Part shown: one piece after another, positions 1 through 5,670 of the stretch | Position numbering within the stretch: position 1 is the first letter of the stretch | Layout: each line of letters begins with the position of its first letter | Origin: Chloroflexota bacterium | Lineage (GTDB): Bacteria; Chloroflexota; Anaerolineae; B4-G1; SLSP01 | Length of the DNA stretch: 5,670 nt | NCBI GenBank assembly: GCA_022707725.1 | Contig: JAKJAB010000046.1 | Location: forward strand, 1-5,670 | Reading direction: 5' to 3' | Translations under genes and position numbers: made by a program | Notes under the pieces: generated by a model | Told to the model about the DNA's origin: nothing | Database searches by the model: none | The model's input: the letters and a program-made list of their open reading frames with translations, nothing else

Positions 1-1
1 C

Positions 2-31
2 ATCCGTGAGTTAGTGCATCATTATTGGTAA
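2..31 (+). CDS. Possible C-terminal tail of an upstream gene (5' truncated)
   Basis: The frame starting at base 2 is open from the window edge and reads IRELVHHYW before a TAA stop at 29-31. The stop lies four bases before the ATG of the next gene, the tight spacing expected inside an operon. The other two forward frames close at once (TGA at 7-9 and TAG at 12-14), so if a same-strand gene runs into this window it could also end in one of those. Nine residues are too few to identify a family. This is only a plausible gene end; the bases left of the window would settle it. Confidence 0.35.
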   Translation: MRELVHHYW

Positions 32-35
32 TACA

Positions 36-1046
36 ATGACTAAACGTGACGTTATCCGCACTGTGTTGGAACACCAGCGCCCACCCTATGTACCGTGGTC
101 GCTGGGTTTCACGTATGAAGCGGAGACGAAACTGCGCCAGCATTTCGGCCAGGAAGACCTGGAACCGTTCCTGCACAACCACATTCTCGGCTTGGGGAAC
201 GGCATCGGGTTCTTCACCGATTTGGGCAACGACCTGGTACAAGACGTGTTCGGCGTTGTATGGGATCGCAGCGTTGACAAAGACATCGGCGCAGTCAAAG
301 GGCAGGTATTGCCAGAACCAACACTCGCCGGTTACACATTCCCCGACCCGCACGATCCGCGTTTTTTCGCGGATATTCCCGACCGGATCACACGCTACGA
401 AGACCGGTTCCGCGTCTTCCAGATTGGCTTCAGTTTGTATGAACGGGCCTGGACACTGCGAGGTATGGAAAACCTGATGATGGATTTCCTCGACCACCCG
501 CAGTTCGTCCAGACGCTGTTCAGCGCCATCGCTGATTACAATATCACGCAGGTTGAAAAAGCGTTGGAATATGATATCGACGCCGTTTACTTCGGGGACG
601 ACTGGGGGCAACAGTGCGGACTGCAGATGGGGCCACGTTTGTGGCGAAAATTCATCTATCCTGTGTTGCAAAGGATGTATACTGTCGTACATGACGCAGG
701 CAAATACATCTTCATTCACTCCTGCGGAGACGTGGATGAGCTTTTCGACGATCTGATCGCCATTGGTCTTAACTGCTTCAACCCCTTCCAGCCGGAAGTG
801 ATGGACGTATTCGCGTTACTCAAACAGTATCGCGGGCGGCTGACCTTCCATGGAGGGCTTTCGACGCAACGCACACTGCCCTACGGTTCGGTGGATGACG
901 TGCGCCGTGAAACGCAACACCTGCTCGACGCCGGACGCGAGGGCGATTATATCTTCGCCCCCGCGCACGCCGTCGAAGGCGATGTACCGCTGGAAAACAT
1001 GCTGGCGTTCATCGAACAGTTACACACCCAACCCGGTTACAAGTAA
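36..1046 (+). CDS. Uroporphyrinogen decarboxylase (URO-D) family protein, MtaA/CmuA-type methyltransferase-like
   Basis: This 336-residue soluble, cytoplasmic protein has the full length of a UROD-fold TIM barrel. Recognisable landmarks are the strand-end motif YFGDDWG (residues 185-191), the following GPRLWRKFIYP segment (199-209), HSCGDV (228-233), NPFQPEVMDV (249-258), the FHGGLSTQ turn (271-278) and a C-terminal FAPAHAVEGDVPLEN block (307-321). His228 and Cys230 match the HxC pair that binds zinc in MtaA/MtbA-type cobamide methyltransferases. His311 sits where those enzymes usually have the third ligand, a cysteine, and where true UROD has the histidine of its LGHG motif. The N-terminal RQAGR signature of HemE is absent, so porphyrinogen decarboxylation is unlikely. 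A role in methyl transfer to or from a corrinoid protein is inferred from the superfamily; the substrate is unknown. The ATG at 36 is the first standard start after an in-frame TAG at 12-14, but no clear Shine-Dalgarno precedes it, which fits translation coupled to an upstream gene. Confidence 0.88.
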   Translation: MTKRDVIRTVLEHQRPPYVPWSLGFTYEAETKLRQHFGQEDLEPFLHNHILGLGNGIGFFTDLGNDLVQDVFGVVWDRSVDKDIGAVKGQVLPEPTLAGYTFPDPHDPRFFADIPDRITRYEDRFRVFQIGFSLYERAWTLRGMENLMMDFLDHPQFVQTLFSAIADYNITQVEKALEYDIDAVYFGDDWGQQCGLQMGPRLWRKFIYPVLQRMYTVVHDAGKYIFIHSCGDVDELFDDLIAIGLNCFNPFQPEVMDVFALLKQYRGRLTFHGGLSTQRTLPYGSVDDVRRETQHLLDAGREGDYIFAPAHAVEGDVPLENMLAFIEQLHTQPGYK

Positions 1047-1081
1047 ATCCCGGGAAACGATGGCCTGGTAACGACTCAAGT

Positions 1082-1091
1082 GAGGGTGGAG
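1082..1091 (+). promoter_or_regulatory. Ribosome binding site of the sensor kinase gene; decides its start
   Basis: The stretch GAGGGTGGAG holds two overlapping purine-rich Shine-Dalgarno candidates. GAGGG at 1082-1086 leaves eight bases to the ATG at 1095, and GGAG at 1088-1091 leaves three. Nothing comparable precedes the alternative GTG at 1080, so the ATG at 1095 is preferred. The site lies in the 48-base gap after the upstream stop codon; no convincing promoter or terminator is visible in that gap. Confidence 0.65.
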
Positions 1092-1094
1092 ACT

Positions 1095-4000
1095 ATGCGG
1101 GGTAAGCTTGCCACATTGCACCTAAAAATCATCGGCAGTATTATCGCCACAACGGCGATTATCGTACTGCTGTTCTACATCCCTATGCGCCAGGTGCTGA
1201 TGAAGAGCTACTCCGGCCTGGAAGAACAGATCGTACACCGCGACGTCCAGCGGGCAGTGAATCAGACCTTCGAAACCGTCGAAGATGTTACAACTACTGC
1301 CGCAGATTATGCCGCCTGGGATGATACTTATGTCTACATGGAAACACACGACCAAGCCTACATTGACTCAAACTACAACGACACCACCTACATCAACAAC
1401 CACCTCAATATCATCATGTTGGTCGATACATCCGGAAAGATCGCGTATGCGGATGCGTATGATCTCCACAACGAAACCTTCATTCCAATCCCGGAACCAT
1501 TTCTGACACTCAGCCCTGATGATCTCTTACTGACTCCCACGCGCTCTGAACAAAGCATAGAAGGACTTCTGGTGATGGGAAACCGCCCCCTGATCGTGGC
1601 GTCACAACCCATCCTCACCAGCAATTCTGAAGGACCGCCCCATGGCGCCCTGATTACGGCGCGTTTCGTGGACGAAGACCTCATCACGCAGATCGCCAAG
1701 AGTACGCAATCGTCGCTGGAAGTGGCTTGCATAGCAGATCCAGCGCTTGCGCCACACCTGCAGGCTGCCCGCGATAAACTATTGGCGAGCGCTTCCGATT
1801 TATTGGTCGAACCGGTCGATCAACAAACTGTCGCCGGTTACGCGATCTTGAACGACATTTACAAAAACCCGGCTGTGATTTTGGGCATTGATAACGCCAG
1901 AGTGGTCTACGCACAGGGCAAAACGACTCTAACCTATCTGGGCGCGGCTATCGTGCTTGCGGGCGTAGCATTCAACGCGGCGATGTGGTGGGTGTTGGGA
2001 CGGCTGGTGTTTGGACGCTTAAGCAACTTTCGCGCCGATGTCAGCCACATCGGCACCATAGGCATTGCCGGCGATTTTTCCAGCCGTGTCCCGGTGAAAG
2101 GCGAAGACGAACTCTCCCAACTCGGTGCTACGGTCAACGTCATGCTCGACAACCTGGAACAGTACCAGAAAGAACTGCTGATCCAAAAACAACGTTTCGA
2201 GAATCTCGTCGCGGTAGCGCGCGCGACGGTAGAGCGTCCTGACCTGGAAGCCACTATGAAAAATGCAGTGGAAGCCGCCCGCGTCATCACCGACGCCGAA
2301 CGCGGTAGCGTGTTTGTATTGGACGAACTCGGCGTGGTGACCTCCAGCATCCTCGCCCGCGACGATGTGAGCAGCGCCGAACGGCAAAAACTGGTCGGTC
2401 AGGTCATGGATATCGGGCTGGCCGGCTGGGTGGCGCGCCACCGTCAGGCCGCGCTAGTAGCCGACACCGAGCAAGACCCCCGCTGGTTCCCGCTACCGAA
2501 CATCCCTTATGCGGTCCGTTCCGCGTTGGTCGTCCCCATCTTCAGCGGGCCACGCAAACTTGGCATCCTGACGCTCACGCATCCCGAAGTCGGGCATTTT
2601 AGTCAGGATGATCTGGAGCTGATGCAGGCTGCCGCCGATCAAATGGCCCTGGCGATCCGCAACGCGCAGATCTACGACGATCAGCGGCGGCTGGCCGAAC
2701 GCCAGACGACGCTCTACGAAGTACTGCGGACCATCGGCACGTTGCTCGATCCCGATGCCGTCCTGTTGGTGGCCGTGGACAAAATCGCGGCGCTGACCAA
2801 CTGGCCCGCCGTCACGATTCTTTTGCCCGACAAGAGCACCGACAAGTTGACATTGCGGGCCAGCGCAGGGCAGCTTCCTCTTCCCGAGCAATGGAGCATC
2901 GGACCTCACTACGGCAACATTGGACGCGCCTTCCGCACTGGCGAACTGCTCTATGTCGACAACACGCAGACCCACACAGCCGGCGTAACCGTGTATGAAA
3001 AAGCCGGTTCCCAGATCGTCATCCCATTGCGGTATGGCCAACGCACCCTGGGTATCTTGAACATTGAGCATGAAGGCGTCTATGCTTTCAGAGCCGATGA
3101 TGTTGTCCTGGCAGAATCTCTGGGGGACACCATCGCGCTGGCGCTAGAAAATGCGCAGATACACAGCCATGTGCGCCAGTACGCGGCGAACCTCAATATG
3201 ATGTACTCGTTGGCCCAGGCGACCGGGCGCTCGCTGGAACTTGAAACAATCCTTCCCGAGGCGCTGGATTCGATTCTGGATTCGCTGGAATTCGAAGCGG
3301 GTTTCATCAGCCTCTTCGATCCACAACGCACACGACTCATACTTGCCGCCACCCATGGGATCCCGGAGACGATGACCGAACAATTGCAGGCCGTCTTGGA
3401 CCAGGAGGCGATCCGCGATTACGTCGCGCAACAGCGCATTCCTCTGTTGATCGAAGACCTTTCCAGGCAAACACCACTGATCGTGAGATTGAAGGCCGAA
3501 GCGCCTGAACTGTTCGAACGTCTTCAGGGCTGGGGAATACACACGTACATCGGTACGCCCCTGGTCCAGCAGGGCCAGACCATGGGGATGATTGGTATGG
3601 TCGCTCGTGAGACGCGTGTGCTATCTTCCAACGACCAGGCTTTACAAATCACGCTGGTCCAACACCTCGCGACGGCGATCACCAACACCAGCCTGTTCCA
3701 AGCCGTCACCGACGAACGCAGTCGCCTGCAGGCGCTCATCGAGTCCTCCAGCGACGGTATTATCTTCATCGATGCTAACCAGAGGGTGCCGATCATCAAT
3801 GCTGCAGCACTCACATTCCTGGACTTGCCGGTCGCACCGCAGGAATGGATCAATCGTACCACCCTCGATTTTCTGGGCATCCTGCGACAGCGCGCGCCCG
3901 AAGCCGCACGCACGCTGATCAAAGAGCTTCGGCGCGTGCAACCCGCGGACGCGGAACCCGCTGAGGGAGAATTCGAAGTCTTCCCGCGGATCCTTTACTG

Positions 4001-4766
4001 GTATAATCTCCCCGTAACAGCTCAAGACACGGCGCTGGGCCGGTTGATTTTGCTCCATGATGTGACCGCCGAACACCTGGTAGAACGCATGCGCGAAGAT
4101 TTGACACGCACGACAATCCACGACTTGCGCAACCCTCTCACCAGCATCTCCGGCGCGATCAAGCTACTGGAGAACGAGATGCAGGATACGCTCACCTTCG
4201 AACAACAACGATTTTTGAACATCGCCGACCGCGGAACGAAGCGCATGTTGAATCTGGTTAACACCATTTTGGACATTAGCCGCCTGGAAGACAGACAGAT
4301 GCCCTTGGAGTACACCACCATCGACCTGCCTGGTTTTGTCGAAGACATTATCCAATCCCAGATGCCCCTTGCCATCGACAAAGCGTTACACATCAAGAAT
4401 ACGCTCTCCGCCGAATTGCCTCCAGTTGTGGGAGATCGAGGTTTGCTGGAACGGGTTTTCCAAAATCTGATTGGGAATGCGATCAAATTCACGCCTGCCG
4501 AGGGAAGCATCTGCATCACCGCGCGTGAAGAGGCCAGCGATTCCAGCCGGATATACATCTCGATCTCCGATACCGGCGCGGGAATTCCGCCAGAAATCCA
4601 GGATCGGTTATTTGAAAAATTCATCAGCGGCAAGCAGACTGGACGCGGCACCGGTTTGGGATTAGCTTTTTGCAAAATGGCCCTCAACGCGCATAACGAG
4701 AATATCTGGGTGGAAAACAGCGACGAACATGGCACAACCTTCACGTTTACGCTTTCACGGCTATAA
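1095..4766 (+). CDS. Membrane sensor histidine kinase: CHASE4 - HAMP - GAF - GAF - GAF - PAS - HisKA - HATPase_c
   Basis: This is an inner-membrane two-component sensor of 1223 residues, numbered from the ATG at 1095 (a GTG at 1080 would add five). Transmembrane helix 1 spans about 10-30. An extracytoplasmic region of about 250 residues follows, with a CHASE4-like pattern: DYAAWDDTY near 71-79, an N-rich stretch at 92-105 and a VDTSGKI turn at 110-116. Helix 2 spans about 279-300 and HAMP about 301-358. Three GAF domains lie near 378-525, 539-687 and 701-865, joined by helical linkers, two of which begin NAQI. A PAS domain covers about 875-995. The dimerisation/phosphoacceptor domain carries HDLRNPL with His1009 as phosphosite. 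The ATPase domain has an N-box (NLIGNAIKF, Asn1124 and Asn1128), G1 box DTGAGIP (1159-1165), F-box LFEKF (1172-1176), glycine-rich GRGTGLGLAF (1183-1192) and a terminal GTTFTF. All catalytic motifs are intact, so it should be active. There is no receiver domain and no response regulator gene in the window. The GAF domains contain no cysteine, which argues against covalently bound bilin and against cysteine-ligated haem or Fe-S clusters. The signal is unknown. Confidence 0.93.
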   Translation: MRGKLATLHLKIIGSIIATTAIIVLLFYIPMRQVLMKSYSGLEEQIVHRDVQRAVNQTFETVEDVTTTAADYAAWDDTYVYMETHDQAYIDSNYNDTTYINNHLNIIMLVDTSGKIAYADAYDLHNETFIPIPEPFLTLSPDDLLLTPTRSEQSIEGLLVMGNRPLIVASQPILTSNSEGPPHGALITARFVDEDLITQIAKSTQSSLEVACIADPALAPHLQAARDKLLASASDLLVEPVDQQTVAGYAILNDIYKNPAVILGIDNARVVYAQGKTTLTYLGAAIVLAGVAFNAAMWWVLGRLVFGRLSNFRADVSHIGTIGIAGDFSSRVPVKGEDELSQLGATVNVMLDNLEQYQKELLIQKQRFENLVAVARATVERPDLEATMKNAVEAARVITDAERGSVFVLDELGVVTSSILARDDVSSAERQKLVGQVMDIGLAGWVARHRQAALVADTEQDPRWFPLPNIPYAVRSALVVPIFSGPRKLGILTLTHPEVGHFSQDDLELMQAAADQMALAIRNAQIYDDQRRLAERQTTLYEVLRTIGTLLDPDAVLLVAVDKIAALTNWPAVTILLPDKSTDKLTLRASAGQLPLPEQWSIGPHYGNIGRAFRTGELLYVDNTQTHTAGVTVYEKAGSQIVIPLRYGQRTLGILNIEHEGVYAFRADDVVLAESLGDTIALALENAQIHSHVRQYAANLNMMYSLAQATGRSLELETILPEALDSILDSLEFEAGFISLFDPQRTRLILAATHGIPETMTEQLQAVLDQEAIRDYVAQQRIPLLIEDLSRQTPLIVRLKAEAPELFERLQGWGIHTYIGTPLVQQGQTMGMIGMVARETRVLSSNDQALQITLVQHLATAITNTSLFQAVTDERSRLQALIESSSDGIIFIDANQRVPIINAAALTFLDLPVAPQEWINRTTLDFLGILRQRAPEAARTLIKELRRVQPADAEPAEGEFEVFPRILYWYNLPVTAQDTALGRLILLHDVTAEHLVERMREDLTRTTIHDLRNPLTSISGAIKLLENEMQDTLTFEQQRFLNIADRGTKRMLNLVNTILDISRLEDRQMPLEYTTIDLPGFVEDIIQSQMPLAIDKALHIKNTLSAELPPVVGDRGLLERVFQNLIGNAIKFTPAEGSICITAREEASDSSRIYISISDTGAGIPPEIQDRLFEKFISGKQTGRGTGLGLAFCKMALNAHNENIWVENSDEHGTTFTFTLSRL

Positions 4767-4767
4767 T

Positions 4768-4772
4768 GGAGG
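4768..4772 (+). promoter_or_regulatory. Ribosome binding site of the second URO-D-like gene
   Basis: A full GGAGG lies in the nine-base gap between the kinase stop and the ATG at 4776. Only three bases separate it from the start, which is short. The encoded start (MLTERERFLETLFFGKPDRIP) matches the usual N-terminus of this family, and the next in-frame methionine is residue 73, so the ATG is kept despite the spacing. The site supports translation from the same transcript as the kinase. Confidence 0.7.
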
Positions 4773-4775
4773 CCT

Positions 4776-5670
4776 ATGTTAACGGAACGCGAACGCTTCC
4801 TCGAAACCCTATTCTTCGGCAAACCCGATAGAATACCGCTCTCACCCGGCGGGCCGCGCGAATCCACGCTAGAAGCCTGGCGCGCCCAGGGTCTGCCCCG
4901 AGATACGCACTGGTATGCTTACCTGCTGAACCTTCTGGGCATCCAACACCAGCCCACCCTGCCGCGCGTAGACCCGGGTGTCTCATTCATTATGATCCCC
5001 ACCTTCGAGGAAAAAGTGCTCGAACACCGCGACGGACACTACATCGTCCAGGATTGGATGGGGGCGATTACCGAAATCTCCGACACGTATGACTACACCT
5101 ACATCCGGTCTGCCAAAGACTTCGTCACTCGCAAATGGCACGAATTCCCGGTCAAAACGCGCGCCGACTGGGAAGAAAAGATCAAGTGGCGTTACAATCC
5201 CCAAGACCCGGAACGCTTCGCTGCCGACTTCGAGACACGTTGCGCCGCGCTGCGCGAACGGGATTACGTGCTGAGCCTCACGTTCAGTGGGCCATTCTGG
5301 CAACTGCGCGAATGGTGCGGCTTCGAACCGCTCTGCCTCCTGTTCGCCACCGATCCGGGCTTCGTCGAAGCAATGATCACCTTCTGGACGGAGTTTGTCT
5401 CGCGCACCCTGGAGCCGATCCTGGATGCCGACCACGTTCTTTTCAATGAGGATATGGCCTACAAGATGCACAGCATGATTTCACCTAAGATGGTGCGGCA
5501 GTTCATCATGCCTGGTTGGGAAGCGTGGATCAGGGCGATCAAGGCTGCCAATCCGCGTTGTGTGGTGGAGATCGATTCCGACGGCTATGTGGGAGAGTTG
5601 CTTCCGCTGTGGATCGAGGTCGGCGCGGACGCCTGTTCGCCTATGGAGGTCGCGGCAGGCAACGACATCG
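4776..5670 (+). CDS. Divergent URO-D family protein, 3' end cut by the window edge
   Basis: The first 298 residues of a UROD-fold protein are present; the family usually runs about 340-380, so roughly 50-80 residues are missing. The N-terminus follows the family pattern (RERFLETLFFGKPDRIPLSPG, residues 5-25). Further landmarks are FSGPFWQLREWCGFEPL (170-186), FNEDMAYK (223-230), SPKMVRQFIMPGW (236-248), VEIDSDGYVGELLP (264-277) and a SPMEVAAGND block (288-297). The segment aligned with the zinc HxC motif of methyltransferases reads IDSDG, with Asp267 and Asp269 in place of His and Cys. Zinc-thiol chemistry is therefore not expected, although an acidic metal or substrate site is possible. The HemE arginine motif is also missing. 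It begins nine bases after the kinase stop, so it is probably in the same operon. It belongs to a different branch from the UROD-like protein at 36-1046. Its reaction cannot be named from sequence alone. Confidence 0.87.
   Translation, partial: MLTERERFLETLFFGKPDRIPLSPGGPRESTLEAWRAQGLPRDTHWYAYLLNLLGIQHQPTLPRVDPGVSFIMIPTFEEKVLEHRDGHYIVQDWMGAITEISDTYDYTYIRSAKDFVTRKWHEFPVKTRADWEEKIKWRYNPQDPERFAADFETRCAALRERDYVLSLTFSGPFWQLREWCGFEPLCLLFATDPGFVEAMITFWTEFVSRTLEPILDADHVLFNEDMAYKMHSMISPKMVRQFIMPGWEAWIRAIKAANPRCVVEIDSDGYVGELLPLWIEVGADACSPMEVAAGNDI

Noticed and set aside
36..1046. True HemE (uroporphyrinogen decarboxylase of haem synthesis)
   Set aside because: The N-terminal arginine-rich RQAGR signature is absent and a methyltransferase-type HxC motif is present.
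1032..1054. Possible hairpin CCCGG / CCGGG around the stop codon of the first UROD-like gene
   Set aside because: The stem is only five base pairs with a 13-base loop and no U-tract follows, so it is not a credible terminator.
2493..3071. Minus-strand open frame of 192 codons inside the kinase
   Set aside because: It is antisense to the first and second GAF domains and has no recognisable protein motif; it is explained by codon bias of the real gene.
3264..3294. Short tandem-like repeat of CTGGATTCG units
   Set aside because: It encodes LDSILDSLEF in a helix of the third GAF domain; three imperfect short copies within coding sequence carry no further signal.
2226..3692. Phytochrome-like photoreceptor
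   Set aside because: No GAF domain has a chromophore-binding cysteine, and no PHY domain pattern is seen.
3999..4007. Extended -10-like TGGTATAAT inside the PAS-coding part of the kinase
   Set aside because: It encodes Trp-Tyr-Asn in the PAS domain, and no -35-like hexamer lies 16-18 bases upstream; a chance match is likely.
4022..4867. Minus-strand open frame of 281 codons across the kinase 3' end and the start of the second UROD-like gene
   Set aside because: It lies wholly opposite well-supported coding sequence, is rich in Ser and Arg as expected of a shadow frame, and shows no recognisable domain.
4983..5471. Minus-strand open frame of 162 codons inside the second UROD-like gene
   Set aside because: The plus-strand frame carries clear family motifs throughout this region, so this is a shadow.

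Overview
The window is almost fully coding. It holds one compact, co-directional (+ strand) gene group: a possible C-terminal tail of an upstream gene, a complete uroporphyrinogen-decarboxylase-like (UROD-fold) protein of the MtaA/CmuA methyltransferase superfamily, a very large membrane-anchored sensor histidine kinase, and a second, divergent UROD-fold protein cut off by the right edge. There are no RNA genes, mobile elements, CRISPR arrays or long repeats, and no non-coding stretch longer than about 50 bases.

Organism: bacterial, with moderately high GC (roughly 55-60% by eye, not counted). A CHASE4 - HAMP - three GAF - PAS - kinase protein set among several UROD-like paralogues recalls Chloroflexota (Anaerolineae-type) genomes. 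This is inferred from gene style only; no phylogenetic marker is present.

Layout: 1-35 possible upstream gene end plus a 4-base gap; 36-1046 UROD-like protein with an HSCG metal-ligand motif; 1047-1094 a 48-base gap carrying the kinase ribosome binding site; 1095-4766 sensor kinase with H-box, N-box and G-boxes all intact; 4767-4775 a 9-base gap carrying GGAGG; 4776 to the end, a UROD-like protein in which the HxC motif is replaced by an acidic DSD motif.

How they may work together: neither UROD-fold protein carries the N-terminal arginine motif of true HemE, so haem synthesis is unlikely. The first looks able to bind zinc, as corrinoid-dependent methyltransferases do; the second has lost those ligands. 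The kinase has a large extracytoplasmic sensor and no receiver domain, so its response regulator must be encoded elsewhere. The tight spacing suggests co-transcription and a link between sensing an external compound and C1/methyl-group metabolism, but substrate, signal and regulator cannot be read from this window. I see no clearly new system. The most notable points are the kinase placed between two divergent UROD paralogues and the opposite fates of their metal-site motifs.
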